Below, piece by piece: positions 47,305-60,130 of a DNA stretch of 64,000 nucleotides (position 1 is the stretch's first letter; the number at the start of each line of letters is the position of its first letter). The stretch spans positions 13,747,803 through 13,811,802 of the forward strand of contig CM019704.1 in assembly GCA_009760885.1 (NCBI GenBank), read 5' to 3'. The stretch is from Achatina immaculata. Taxonomy: Eukaryota; Mollusca; Gastropoda; Stylommatophora; Achatinidae. A program made the position numbers and the translations under genes. The notes below the pieces were generated by a model. The model was not told where the DNA came from. It did not search any database and worked only from the letters and a program-made list of their open reading frames with translations.

Positions 47305-50300
47305 GGCGCGGACCAACTGGCGGTAGACTCAGAGAGCGAGATGGGGTAGTAGGTGGCTCTACTACTCCTATAAAGTGCCTCAGGTGCTCAGTGAAGGGAA
47401 TACCAGGCGGGTCAGAGGCGCCTTAAAACCTTTCGCTCCCGCTGCCTTGCGGGTAGGACAGGGAGTCCAAAGGCTAGCGGAGAGTCCGTACACAAACCGA
47501 CAGAAGGCACCAGGAAACCACAGTTGCAGTTCCCAAGAATAGTTATGCTTGAACAGAATAATCGATTCATCATGAACGACATTAATGGATGTTCCTCTGG
47601 AACAGCCTCGTCTGGTAGGGCAGCTCACGAGCCACAGGTGAGGCCAGGTCGTCATCAAGCTACTGGTGGCAAAACTAACAAGTTCAAAATAGCAACATGG
47701 AATGTTAGAACTTTATTCCAGGCTGGAAAATTAGAAAATGTAAAGATGGAAATGGAAAGGATGAAGATCAACATATTAGGAATGAGTGAAGTTAGATGGT
47801 CAGGTGCAGGGAAGATAAACTCAAATAAATATACAATAATATATTCAGGAAGTGAGAAACATGAATGAGGAGTAGGAATTATATTTGATGAACAAACAGC
47901 AAAGACAACTGTAGGATATTTGAACATCTTGGACCGAGTCCTGCTAGCCCAACTGAAAGGACAACCAATAAACATAAATATTATACAAGTGTATGCTCCA
48001 ACATCTGAAAGTTCTGAAGAAGATGTACAGCTATTTTATAATGACATAGAGACAGCACTAAAACACACAAAGTCACATGAAGTTACCACAGTCATGGGAG
48101 ATTTTAATGCCAAAGTTGGTAAAGGAAGAACTTCAGACATCATTGGTGACTATGGACTGGGGGAGAGGAATGACAGAGGTTATAAATTAATTGAATGGGC
48201 AAGAATACAAAGCATGGTTGTAGGAAACACCTGGTTTAAACAACATCCTCGAAGACTGGCAACGTGGTGCAGCCCAGACAAAAAGACTTTTAACCAGACA
48301 GACTACATATTAATCAACAAACGATTCCGCAATGCATTACTGACAACAAAAACCATGCCAGGAGCTGACTGCAATAGTGACCATGATCCACTCTGTGGAA
48401 AAGTTAGAATAAAGCTAAAGAAAGCAGGCAGAAAAGTGAGAAACATCAAACTGAATACAGAACTTCTTAAAAATGACCAAGAACTGCGAGAACAATACAA
48501 AGTTATTATAACAAATAGATACAATGCAATAGCAAAGATAAATAGTATAGATGAACAATGGGAAATGTTAAGAGATTCTATCCACCAAACTGCTAAGGAG
48601 ATAATACCACCAAAAAAAGAAGCCCCTAAAAATAAATGGATGACAGACGACATCTTAGGACTGATGGACAAGAGGAGGAGGAGTAAAAATAATGAGGAAA
48701 AAATATAGCAAAATAAATAAAGAAATAAGACACAAATGCAGAGAAGCAAAAGAAGTGTGGTTAAATGAACAGTGCAGACAGATAGAGGACTCTCATATTA
48801 AAGACACCAAAAACATGCACAAACGAGTTAATGAACTCAAAGGCAGGAAAACAAAATATACCACAGGATGCCTGAAATCGAAAGAAGGTAAAATGTTAAT
48901 GGGAAAAGAAGACATTGTGGACAGGTGGACAGAGTATATCGGTGAGCTATATGGAGGAGAAAGACCAGAATTAACACCAGATACTGAAAACTGTGAGGGA
49001 CCACCAATACTTGAAGATTAAATCATAGATGCCATCAAACACATGAAGAAAGGAAAAGCGACTGGGCCTGATAATATAACAATAGAAGAAATAGAGGCAC
49101 TAGAGGAGACAGGAATAAAAATAATAACCAAGTTACTGAATGACATTTACAACAGTGGTTATATTCCCAGTGACCTGATTAAATCCACGTTTATAGCACT
49201 ATCAAAGAAACAAAGGAATGTGACGACCACCGGACTACCAGCCTCTCATGTCACATAACGAAGCTACTTCTGAGAATAATTATGAGAAGAACAAGGAAAA
49301 AGATAAAAATGGAAATAGCAGATGAACAGTTTGGATTTGTTGAAGGAAAGGGAACACACAATGCCATTTATGCTTTACGAACACTAACAGAAAGAACTTT
49401 AGAAGCACAGAAAGATCTCTAATTATGCTTCATTGATTACGCCAAGGCATTCGACAAGGTGAAACATAATGAAATTATTAAAATGCTTGAAGACATCAAT
49501 ATAGACGGCAAAGACCTGAGGACTGTAAAACATCTATACTGGCAGCAAGAAGCAGCAGTTCGAGTTGCAAATAGAACTGGAAAATATCAACCTATAAAAC
49601 AAGGGGTGCGACAAGGATGTGTACTATCTCCAGAAGCTTTTTTCTCTGTATAGCGAGAATATTCTAAGAACAATCATCACAGAACCAGGCATAAAAATTG
49701 GAGGATACAATATTAACAACCTTCGGTATGCTGACGACACAGTACTGATAGCTGAGAACCAACAAGACCTGCAAAATCTCTTGGATAATGTGGCCAAAGA
49801 AAGTGAACAGAAAGGCCTTACTTTGAACATCAAAAAGACAGAGACTATGGTTATATCTAAGAAAAGAATCCACCAGCATGCAGTATTAAATTAAACGGAA
49901 CTATTCTAAAGTAGGTGCAGAAATTCAAATACCTTGGAGCAGTAATAACTTCAGATGGGAAATGCAGAACAGAAATTAGGAACAGAATAGGCCAAGCAAA
50001 GATTGCATTTCAGAGAATGAGAAACATATTAACCAACACATCCTTATCAATGAATGTTAGAAAACGAGTCCTAAAATGCTATATTGAACCTATCTTGTTA
50101 TATGGAAGTGAATCATGGACAATAGACAAGTCTGCACAAAAATCATTGGAAGCAGCAGAAATGTGGTTTATTAGAAGAATGTTGCGAATCCCCTGGAAAG
50201 CAAAAATAACTAAGAAGAATGTATGAGAAGAGCCAAAAAACCTTGTCAAAAAGATAAGAGAGAGACAACGTACTTTCAAAGGACATGCAATGAGAAGAGG

Positions 50301-50497
50301 GGGCATTGAAAATATTATAACAACAGGAAAAATAGAAGGAAGAAGATCAAGAGGAAGACAAAGAGAAATGATACTGGACAGTCTGACGGGATGGTGTGAG
50401 AGGAGATCACCAACTGAACTGATGGCCTGAATGAAGGATTGGGTACTCTGGAGAAGCATAATAGCCAACGCCAGTTGGCATGGCACATGATGATGAT
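47305..50497 (+). mobile_element. LINE B1, near full-length, inserted in the hAT
   Basis: Element order is 5' leader, AP-like endonuclease (KIATWNVRTLFQAGKLENVK, MGDFNAKVGKG, CNSDHDPLCGKV) and reverse transcriptase ([43 protein letters not shown]). The C-terminal region (YLGAVIT, RGRQREMI) and an (ATG)n tail follow. It is broken by several stops and frameshifts (for example 47866-47868 and 49021-49023), so it is not active. It is bounded by cgaatataca at 47295-47304 and 50498-50507. Confidence 0.93.
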
Positions 50498-50649
50498 CGA
50501 ATATACAACAGGTAAAAATAGTGCAGCCTCTTGTAAAATGGCGATTTGGCAACTAAAATACTCCCTCTGTTACACTCACTGTTGCCATTTTAAATTTTGC
50601 ATCTAGATCTAAGTAAAGCTGTCTAGATGTTTTCCCCTAAAATGTAAAG

Positions 50650-51435
50650 CATGTGGCCTAATTGTAGTGAAATGTATTTGTGGTTTGTGCAAGGGCAATT
50701 CAAACTGTTTAGCACAGCTATCTTGATTATGGAAAGTACAAAAGCGAATGCAACTGATATTGTCAGTGAACTTGGAGTATTAAAAACAAACCTTGAGGAA
50801 AAGTGTGATAATAAATGTATGCCTCAAGAAGTAAAAAAACGTTTTAGAATACTAGAAAATAATGGAAGTATTAATATCAATACAATCCTGCAGGATTTTA
50901 CAGCATTTTATGACCGATGTCTTTCTTACATTGAACTATAGGAAAACAGTTTTTGGTGGAGCAGAATCTTTTACTTGGATAAACAATGAATTAACATGGT
51001 CTGAAATTGAAGGTTCAGGTGAAATAATTAATGAAACTGTTGCAAATAATACAATAAACATGGATCAACTGTTTGATGAAGTATGAAAAGCTTTTTGGTC
51101 AGCAAACTATGAAATTTGGAAAAATACAAGTTGTGAAGAAAAATGGATGCAACTTTTCAATCATTTCAAAGAAAAGAACATTTTATTGCCCAGTCTTGTT
51201 CGAATTATAGAATACATTTTCAGCATGCCAGGCACATCTGCATCAGTGGAAAGAGGAGTATTCTCAGTAATGAATATCATATGATCTGAAGAAGGAGGTA
51301 GAATGACTGAATCAACCGTCAAAGCTTTACTACGATGCAAAATTAACAGTGAACTAAATTGCAGTGAATTTTTTTATGCCATTAAAAATAACAGAGAATT
51401 TTTACAGAAAGCTCACACTAGTGATAAATATTAAT
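50650..51435 (+). pseudogene. hAT transposase C-terminal remnant
   Basis: Broken frames encode a hAT transposase tail: MPQEVKKRFRILENN, FTAFYDRCLSYIEL, then ILLPSLVRIIEYIFSMPGTS and SASVERGVFSVMNI. The last matches the hAT dimerisation region (PGTSASVER-F). Stops at 50939-50941, 51084-51086 and 51283 show it is dead. Confidence 0.85.
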
Positions 51436-51542
51436 AACTTCTTAATAATAAGGCATGTTCAGTTGAGTTATTAAAAATTGCTTTTAACCCACTGTTGTTT
51501 TTTTTTAAACTTCTTTATTTAGCCTTTTCAATCATAGGTACT

Positions 51543-52598
51543 TATCCTCTCTCTCTCTCTCTGAACCTTAAGTGCCCAGGGCACATGGGGCTTCTGCAAG
51601 GGTTTTCCACAAATGCCTGTCCTTCGCCTTTTTTTCTGCTCTTTCCCAGGTGAGCCCTCTATTGCTTAACATCCTTTCTGTTGTTCTTCTCCATGTCTCT
51701 TTTGGTCTACCCTTACTTCTGTTCCCCTGTGGTGTCCATCTTAGTGCTATTTTTGGTAGTGAGTTATCAGTCATTCGGAACACATGTCCCAACCATCGCC
51801 AGCGTCTTTCCTCAATAATTGTTGTCAGTGGCTTCATCTGCATTTCTGCCAATAAGATGTTATTTCTTCTGGTGTTTGGCCAAAATATTTTTCTAATTCT
51901 TCGTAAACATTTAGTCTGGAAAGAATTCAACTTGTTTTCTATGGTTTTGGTGATTTTCCAGAATTCACTTCCATAGAGTAGTACACTTAGAACATTACTC
52001 TTAAATATCCTGATTTTCATATTTATGCTTAGTTTTTTTGATTTCCATATATTCTGCAGCATTGCAAAAGCCTGGTTTGCTCTAGTAAGTCTGCTGTTGA
52101 TGTCCTCTGTGCTGTCTCCATTTTCTACTACTCTGCTGCCAAGGTATACAAATTCGTTGACCTCCTCCACTAACTTGCTATCTACTCTGAGTACATTTCT
52201 GTTGTTCACATTTTGCTTCATTAACTTTGTCTTTCCTACGTTGATCTTTAGTCCTATGTTGTTTGCATTCTGAGTTAGCTTGTATATTTTATCTTGCAGA
52301 TCTTTGTGGCTGCTTGATAATAGATAAATGTCGTACGCAAAGTCAAGGTCCTCCAACACTGTGTCAAGGCTCCATTGTAATCCTCTGCGTTTGTCTGATG
52401 TTGCCTCCTTTATGAACCAGTCTACTGCCAAGATAAATAATGTTGGTGATAGTACACATCCTTGCTTCACTCCTGTTTGTACCCTAAAGCTGCTGGAGGT
52501 ATGTTCTCCACAGATCACTTTGCATTGAAAACCCTCGTATAGGGCTTTGATTACATTCACTATCTTATGGGGGAGGCCATGCCATCTTAGGATTTTCC
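51543..52598 (-). mobile_element. LINE A3, 5'-truncated, inserted in the hAT
   Basis: The minus strand is open from [20 protein letters not shown] to the C-terminus. It matches A1 and A2 closely but has LEDLDFAYDIYLL where the others have FADD, so the first catalytic aspartate is Tyr. The tail is (GA)n at 51547-51562. No target duplication was recognised. Confidence 0.9.
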
Positions 52599-53246
52599 TA
52601 GTAGGCTTTATTTTCTGTTGTGAGTATTTTCTTAAAATTGTCCCAGGTTGAGAAAAAAATATTATGGTAGGCATCTTGGTTTGAGAAAAAAATATTATTG
52701 TAAGCCTAGTCATAATATCTTCCATCTTGCAAATTCTTATGACATTTAGGGCATACAAGAGTCCATCACTGGTTTAAATATATGTACACCGTGTTTGTGT
52801 CATCTTCATAAGAAATGTTACTTATTTTATAGGGGTTCATATATAAACAGCCATAGGGCACTGAAGAATATAACAAAGAGAAGACTAGAACAATGCACTT
52901 GTGGATTTGCCTGATGTGTGAATCTGATGACCCTAACAAAATAACTATAAGATTTTCTACCCACTTACTTCTGTACCTTCACTGAGCTTTCTTCAGCGTT
53001 CACCAACTGCTATCCTGTCATATGCAACTTTCTTTATACATCTTCAGAAATCTTTTCTTATCTTTTATCTCTCTCTTGTGTGTTAAATCATAACAAAGTA
53101 GATATAATTCATTCCATCATAGACATAATGTTGTAACTGTACATATTGCAAATCAGTATCATATGGCTAGAAAATGTCATTATCTTGACTTGTAGAAGAC
53201 TGTATATAATAACGGTTGTGGATTTAAATGCCATTATATCAAAACA

Positions 53247-53750
53247 GTGCTGATAATAGTAGCGGGCGTTGATCGGAGACAAAAATGTGTATCGCTTGAA
53301 CTATATCAATCCTCACCTCCAGTCGACAAGATAACAGTCATATTTTACTTATGCCAACATTCAGAACGCCGATCACTATTTCTTACACGTTTGTGGACTA
53401 AAGGTTTCATCTTGACAAAAATAGTTGCTCCAAAAATTCTGGGAGAAAGGGGTTTATGTGATCAGCAGAAACAAAACGTCTGCCCAGTTCTTAGACATCT
53501 CTTCCGGTTTGGTGACCTTTGATCCTAAAATAACTATAAAAGTATTGTTCCGTTGCTGGATAAACAACATGCTACCGCATTTTGTATCAATCCTCATTGT
53601 AAGGGCATGCATCTTTCCCATCGTAACATATACCTGTGAGACCTGGACACTTTAACAAGACAGCTGAGAAACACAGACATGCCTTTGAATGTAAATGCTA
53701 CAGAAGAGTTCTTCAAATATCATGGACTCAGAAAAGAACAATTATATCCA
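53247..53750 (+). mobile_element. Unclassified LINE C-terminal remnant
   Basis: Frames near 53560-53745 read ARACIFPIVTYTCETWTL followed by CKCYRRVLQISWT-type text, the segment after the polymerase palm in many APE-type LINEs. It is frameshifted and short. Confidence 0.6.
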
Positions 53751-53754
53751 TACT

Positions 53755-54890
53755 CAATCAAGTGCCGTGCCGCTAGGCGTAGGCGATCATTTCTCTCCAC
53801 AAATCCCTGTCTTTAGACTTGATTATGAGATCCGCCGGTGACTTTCTTCCTAGCCACACTGACAGCCCATCCACTAACTTCTCTCTCTGTCTTCCTCTGT
53901 CTCTTCTTCTCTTAATTTTTCCAGTTGCTACAATGTGTTCCAAATTTCCTCTTCTCAGTAAATGTTCTACAAATCTCGCTTTTCTGCCTCTGATCTTTGC
54001 TGTAATTTGCCTTTTAACTCCAATCTCTCTTAAGACTTCTTCGTTGGTTTTCTTAGCTGTCCATGGTATCTTCAGCATCCTTCTTATGAACCACATTTCC
54101 ATGACCTCCATTTCTCGCTGTACTCTCTTATTCATGGACCATGCTTCACATCCACAAAACAAAATTGGCTCGATGTAACATTTAAGTACTCGGAATCTTG
54201 TTTCCATTGATATAGATCTGGTGCACAAGATGTTTCTCATTTTGTGGAATGCTGACTTGGCCTGAGCACGTCTACTTTTTATTTCGTTGTGACATTTCCC
54301 ATCAGCTGTTATAATTGTTCCTAAGTACTTGAATATATCAACATGTTTCAGTTCTGTGCCATCGATGGTAATGCTACAATTTGGTGGTATTCTTTCCTTA
54401 GAGATGACTATCACTTCAGTCTTCTTTTTATTCAGACGGAGACCTTTACTTTTACTTTCACGAACCACGACATCCAGAAGAGCCCGTAGCCCCCCCCCCC
54501 CCCCCTCACTTTTAGCAACCAGAACTGTGTCATCTGCATATCTTAAGTAATTAAGGTTGTACCCGCCAGTTGATATTCCTGGCAAGTTCTCTATATTTCT
54601 CATTATGTTTTTGCTGTACAAGAAGAAGAGGTCAGGAAATGGAACACATCCTTGTCTCACTCCCAATTTTATGTCTTGGAATGCTCCAATTTGGTTCTCA
54701 ACCTTCATTGCTCCTAATTGCTGCCAGTATATGTTTTTGATGAGTTTCAGATCTTTTCCATCTATGTTGATGTCTTCCAGCATTCTTATGATTTCTGTAT
54801 CTCACTTTATCGAATGCTTTACAGTAGTATATGAAGCATAAGTATAGGTCTGTCTTTACTGCTTTTGATCTTTCCATCAATATTCTATAT

Positions 54891-54892
<2 letters not shown>
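53755..54892 (-). mobile_element. LINE C3, 3' part (split by LINE A2)
   Basis: The minus-strand frame covers the reverse transcriptase from [20 protein letters not shown] through NYLRYADDTVLVAKS to the end ([30 protein letters not shown]). A G-rich run (54489-54503 on the plus strand is poly-C) makes a glycine stretch in the frame. The frame stops abruptly at 54892, at the (TA)n run. Confidence 0.9.

Positions 54893-54944
<52 letters not shown>
54893..54944. repeat. (TA)n microsatellite at LINE A2 5' junction
   Basis: About 26 TA units directly precede the LINE A2 5' end (cccgtgtggtacccgg). A matching (AT)n run follows its 3' end at 58130-58166. Confidence 0.95.
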
Positions 54945-54947
<3 letters not shown>

Positions 54948-57900
54948 GTGTGGTACCCGGGATCTGCAAAGAATAGGACCACTGTACCCTACCACGCATG
55001 ATCGTAAAAGGCGACTAAGGAGGGTTTGGCATAGGGCCAGCAATCCTATCTGGTAAAAAAAACTATCAGACTGCTACAGAAACGGAAGCAAGGAAAAAAA
55101 CAAATGCAGGTGGAAGGAGAAATGCTTATCAGGAAACTGAGCCCATGAAGGTTGTGGATGAAAGCCATCCACTGGAAGTCCCCAGCCCGACTGCAGACCT
55201 CCTGGAACCTAAACACAAGATGCAAATAGGCAGCTGGAATGAAAGAACACTTAACCAGACTGGAAAACTAGCACAAACCATCAAGGAAATGCACAGATAC
55301 AAACTAGACATACTAGGAATACAAGAAGCAAGATGGACAGGACAAGGCAGACGGAAATTAACAACACAGCACACAGAAGATACAATAATATGGTCAGGTA
55401 AAGAAGATCTTCATGAAGGAGGAGTAGCATTAATTATAACAAAAGAACCATCAAGAGACTTGCTGAAATGGACCCCAATAAATGAGAGATTATTATATGC
55501 ACGCTTCAATTCAAGATTCACGAAGCTGTCTATTATAGTTTGTTATGCACCAACAGAAGCAGCTGAAGAGGAATTAAAAGAAGATTTTTACAACAGCCTC
55601 CAAGCCACAGTAGAAATAATACCCAAGCATGATATGCTACTCATCTTGGGCGACTTCAATGCAAAAGTAGGTGAAGGAAATGAAGATAGAAGAATAATCA
55701 TGGGAAGAGAAGGAATTGGAGAAATAAATGAAAATGGAGAAAGACTGTGCAGTTTCTGTGAAGAAAACATGATGACCATCGGAGGGACAATTTTCCAACA
55801 CAAAAACATCCATAAGGTGACTTGGAGGTCACCAGATAAAACCACAGAAAACCAAATTGATCACATACTGATAAACAACAAGTGGAAACGGTCACTACAA
55901 GATGTGCGAGCAAGGAAAAGAGCAGATGTAGGAAGTGATCACAACCTTCTGGTAGCAAAAATAAAACTAAAATTAAGGAAAGCCAAAATCGGAGAACACA
56001 GAAAGATACATTTTGATACAAGAAAACTGAAAGACCAGCAAACAAGAAATGAATTCTCAATAGTACTTAAGAACCGCTTCGGTGTCCTACAAGACGAAGC
56101 AGAAATGTCCATACTAGAGTTCAATAAAACACTACAGGAAACAGCAAAAGAGGTGCTGGGATATCAGAAACGGAGAAAAGAGGAATGGATAAGCAAGACC
56201 ACATGGGAAAAGATAGAGCAAAGAAAAGAAATCAAGAAAAAATTACTGAACACCAAATCACAACGGCTTAAAGAACAAGTTCTAAGTAATTATGCGCAAA
56301 AAGACAAAGAAGTGAAGGAATCATGCCGTCAAGATAAACGTCAATATTATGACAACTTAGCAGAAACAGCAGAGAAAGCAGCATATACAAATGACATGAA
56401 AACCATATATAAAATCACAAAGCAGATGACAGGTAACTTCATCACAAGATGTGAAAGTGCAGTAAGGACACAAAATGGACAGCTAGTCAGTGGAGAAAGA
56501 GAAAAAATTGAAAGATGGAGGGAACACTTTAACACCCTACTAAACAGAACACAAGCAGCACAAACAGTAGACATACTTGAAGCAAAAACGGAACTAAATA
56601 TCAATACAGGACCAATAACAATAAGTGAAGTAAAGGAGGCGATAAAGAAGCTAAAATCAGACAGGGCACCAGGTGAAGATGAAGTGACTGCTGAGATGTT
56701 GAAAGCAGAAGAAACAGAAACACCAAAACAACTTTGCCGGATATTACAACAAATCTGGGATCTAGAAAAAGCCCCAGATGACTGGAAAACTGGGCTTATA
56801 GTAAAACTACCAAAGAAGGGTGACCTCAGAGATTGCGGGAACTGGAGACGCATTACCCTACTGCCACTCACCAGTAAAGTATTTTGCAGAATAATCATCA
56901 ACAGAATTGTATCAACACTTGAGGAAAAACTTCGGAAAGAGCAGGCAGGATTTAGGAAAGGAAGATCATGCATAGACCACATATTTGTACTTAGACAAAT
57001 ATTAGAACAGGCAAATGAGTGGCATAGCACAACATATGCATTATTCATAGATTTTGAGAAAGCCTTTGACAGTGTCAACAGAGATGCACTGTGGAAAATC
57101 CTAAGATGGCATGGCCTCCCCCATAAGATAGTGAATGTAATCAAAGCCCTATACGAGGGTTTTCAGTGCAAAGTGATCTGTGGAGAACATACCTCCAGCA
57201 GCTTTAGGGTACAAACAGGAGTGAAGCAGGGATGTGTACTATCACCAACATTATTTATCTTGGCAGTAGACTGGCTAATGAAGGAGGCAACATCAGACAA
57301 ACGCAGAGGATTACAATGGAGCCTTGACACAGTGCTGTAGGACCTTGACTTTGCGGACGACATTTGTCTATTATCAAGCAGTCACAAAGATATGCAAGAT
57401 AAAATATACAAGCTAACTCAGAATGCAAACAACATAGGACTAAAGATCAACGTAGGAAAGACAAAGTTAATGAAGCAAAATGTGAACAACAGAAATGTAC
57501 TCAGAGTAGATAGCAAGTTAGTGGAGGAGGTCAACGAATTTGTATACCTTGGCAGCAGAGTAGTAGAAAATGGAGACAGCACAGAGGACATCAACAGCAG
57601 ACTTACTAGAGCAAACCAGGCTTTTGCAATGCTGCAGAATATATGGAAATCAAAAAAACTAAGCATAAATATGAAAATCAGGATATTTAAGAGTAATGTT
57701 CTAAGTGTACTACTCTATGGAAGTGAATTCTGGAAAATCACCAAAACCATAGAAAACAAGCTGAATTCTTTCCAGTCTAAATGTTTACGAAGAATTAGAA
57801 AAATATTTTGGCCAAACACCAGAAGAAATAACATCTCATTGGCAGAAATGCAGATGAAGCCACTGACAACAATTATTGAGGAAAGACGATGGCGATGGTT

Positions 57901-58128
57901 GGGACATGTGTTCCGAATGACTGATAACTCACTACCAAAAATAACACTAAGATGGACACCACAGGGGAACAGAAGTAAGGGTAGACCAAAAGAGACATGG
58001 AGAAGAACAACAGAAAGGATGTTGAGCAATAGAGGGCTCACCTGGGCAAGAGCAGAAAAAAAGGCGAAGGACAGGCATTTGTGGAAAACCCTTGCGGAAG
58101 CCCCATGTGCCCTGGGCACTTAAGGTTC

Positions 58129-58129
<1 letters not shown>
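54945..58129 (+). mobile_element. LINE A2, near full-length APE-type (RTE-like) LINE
   Basis: The 5' leader is followed by a frame from 55145 to 58123 (about 992 codons) with one internal TAG at 57338-57340. Endonuclease motifs are IGSWNERTLN, IQEARWTGQG, ILGDFNAKVG, QIDHILI and VGSDHNLL. Polymerase motifs are [34 protein letters not shown] and LDFADDI. The C-terminus has YLGSRV and [18 protein letters not shown]. It ends with ggttcag and an (AT)n tail. Apart from the stop it looks complete. Confidence 0.95.
55145..58123 (+). pseudogene. LINE A2 endonuclease-reverse transcriptase ORF with one stop
   Basis: The 731-codon part and the following 243-codon part are in the same frame. The only break is a GAG-to-TAG change just before the FADD motif; the related copies A1 and A3 have a Glu codon there. 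The start at 55145 is the first long open ATG, but the true start could be further upstream. Confidence 0.9.

Positions 58130-58166
<37 letters not shown>
58130..58166. repeat. (AT)n microsatellite tail of LINE A2
   Basis: About 18 AT units follow the conserved 3' end ggttcag. It then runs into ggcattacttgtgccttttc of LINE C3. Confidence 0.95.
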
Positions 58167-58171
<5 letters not shown>

Positions 58172-58545
58172 TACTTGTGCCTTTTCCTTCGACGAAGCCA
58201 CGCTGTTCTTCAGCGATTTCTGGTTTTATTTTGCCCTTGACTCGTCTCATGACAATACGAAACAGGATTTTAGTAACCTGGGTCATAAGACTAATGGTTC
58301 GATGGTCGCCACATTCAACTGCACCTTGTTTCTTTGGTAGGACAATGATTGCAAAAGGTCTGATGGGACATAGTTATAGATGTCATTCAGTAATTTGGTA
58401 ATTATTTCTATGCCAAGCTCTCCTAATACTTCCAATTCTTCCTTGGTGATTTTATCCAGTCGTGGTGCTTTTGTTGTTCTGCATGTGTTTGATAGTTTCT
58501 TCCACTTCTGCTTTTAATATGGAAGGCCCTTCATCCATACTACAA
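58166..58545 (-). mobile_element. LINE C3, 5' part (continuation beyond LINE A2)
   Basis: The minus strand reads [20 protein letters not shown] then AIY, exactly the reverse transcriptase sequence expected just upstream of the part ending at 54892. Further upstream is a degraded TKEELEVLGELGIEII-type segment. It ends near 58545 where a LINE I fragment begins. Confidence 0.88.
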
Positions 58546-58547
58546 GA

Positions 58548-58835
58548 ACTTAGTATTAATGACGGCTGGCTAGTAAAAAGGATTAAACAGAGAAAACTAA
58601 AATATTTTGGACACAATAAACGTCATGATAATTTAGAGGAGACCATCTTGGAAGGGTACATAATGGGAAAAAGAAAGAGAGGAAGACCAAGGTGAAGATG
58701 GCTGCATGGCATCGTTGATAATCTGGAAATGGATGCATCAGCAGCAGGGCATCTTGCTTACAACCGAAAGGTCTAAAGGAGAGCTGTTAGGGAGGCAAAG
58801 TTCCACAAGGGACATGCAAATAACTGACTGACCTC
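58548..58835 (+). mobile_element. LINE I 3' fragment
   Basis: Encodes [33 protein letters not shown] and, after a stop, [24 protein letters not shown] text. It ends in tgcaaataactgactgac. It matches 15629-15795 and 38878-39095 and reaches furthest 5' of the three. Confidence 0.85.
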
Positions 58836-59130
58836 ATTGTAAGATAACGTAGTTTCACAATATGTTTGTCGCGTTTTTTCCCCAACATAAAATGATCTTT
58901 AATATTTTACAGTCCATTCCACAACACAGAATATATATATATACTACTTGTCCAACTATAAACGTGTTTAAAATTATGTTTATTACATGTAGAACGAAGA
59001 ACTTTTAAACCGCAAACAATGGTTTGTATATGTTTTAGTTTTTAGCACAAATGTCTTTGCGTTATTTCTAGCACTTAAAAGAAAGTTTCCTTGCTTTCAT
59101 ATTCGCAAAATCAGAAAAAAAGTATAGTCT
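58836..59130. other. No gene seen
   Basis: AT-rich flank between the LINE I and LINE E copies, with a short (ta)n run near 58933. Nothing recognised. Confidence 0.4.
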
Positions 59131-59202
59131 AATTCTTGACCGATTTCATGCGCAACTGAAATCATGGCAAGTCCTTCCAATCGAGTTTCGGTCATTCATC
59201 AT

Positions 59203-60130
59203 CATCATCATCATCATGTGCCTTCTCCAGAACGAAAGTTGGTGGTGATGAATCTCCAGCTCCCTCGCTCCCTCGCCTTGATGGTGCACCTAGCCAGGCT
59301 GTGCCCTGTCCATCTCGTAATCTTCCCATCCACATCTCTCTCTTCTTCTTGCTCGTTTTTCTTCCACCTTTCATTCTAGTATGGTCTTCAGTATATTGTT
59401 ATGTCTTTTGATATGGCCAAAATGTTTTATTTTATTCATCCTTATTTCTTAGAGAAATTCATATTGCACTTGGGGCTGTTCTAAAACGTGTACGTTTGTT
59501 CTTTTCATTCTCCATGTTATATGACCTAGCCTTCTGTAGAAGCAAATTTCTGCTGCATTAATCTTTATCTGCATCTAATGGAGTCCAGGTTTCCTGTTTC
59601 ATACAGTAAAACAGAGCAGATATAACATTTTACAAATCTTAATTTTGTTTTTATGGGCAGATTTCTGGATAATACCGTTGTCTTCATGGTGTTGAGTGTA
59701 TGTTTTGCCATTCCTATTCTTTTCTTTATCTCCATCTCACATCTCCCATCTTTAGTTAATGTATGTCCTAGGTAGCTGTAGTTTGTCACTTGTTCCAGTC
59801 TCTCTTTGTTTATGGTTATATCCATCTGTGACTTCTGGTCTTTCCTGCTGGACACCATTACTTTGGTCTTCTTGATGCTGATCTCAAGTCCCCATTCTTG
59901 ACTTGTGTTGTGTATCATATCTGTTAATTTCTGTAGGTTCCACGGGTTTTCTGCCAGAAGGAATGTATCATCTGTATATCTTAAATTGTTGACATTTCTT
60001 CCCTCCCACATGTTCAGTCCTGGTAGTTCATATGAGTGTTTGAAGATGTTCTCTGTGTATAGGTTGAATAGACCTGGAGACAGAACACATCCTTGTCTCA
60101 CTCCCCACATCATGGGTACATTTGTTGAGT
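59203..60130 (-). mobile_element. LINE E, 5'-truncated
   Basis: The minus strand reads [20 protein letters not shown], then NNLRYTDDTFLLAENPWNLQ (YADD is YTDD here). SIKKTKVMVSSRK, YLGHTLTKDGRCEMEIKKRI and a decayed C-terminus with an (ATG)n tail at 59203-59217 follow. It is flanked by two imperfect 60-base direct repeats (59140-59203 and 60181-60244). Confidence 0.85.

Larger units (their letters stand above)
47180..52708 (+). mobile_element. hAT transposon carrying two LINE insertions
   Basis: Ends taggcttac (47180) and gtaagccta (52708) are inverted repeats, bounded by the 8-base duplication gtcataat at 47172-47179 and 52709-52716. After removing LINE B (47305-50497) and LINE A3 (about 51543-52598), only about 1.3 kb remains. 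The left part includes ccagacatcccg and tgtcccggttatttgg. Confidence 0.9.

Noticed and set aside
56347..57144. Long minus-strand frame inside LINE A2
   Set aside because: It is antisense to the endonuclease-reverse transcriptase frame and has no recognisable domain.
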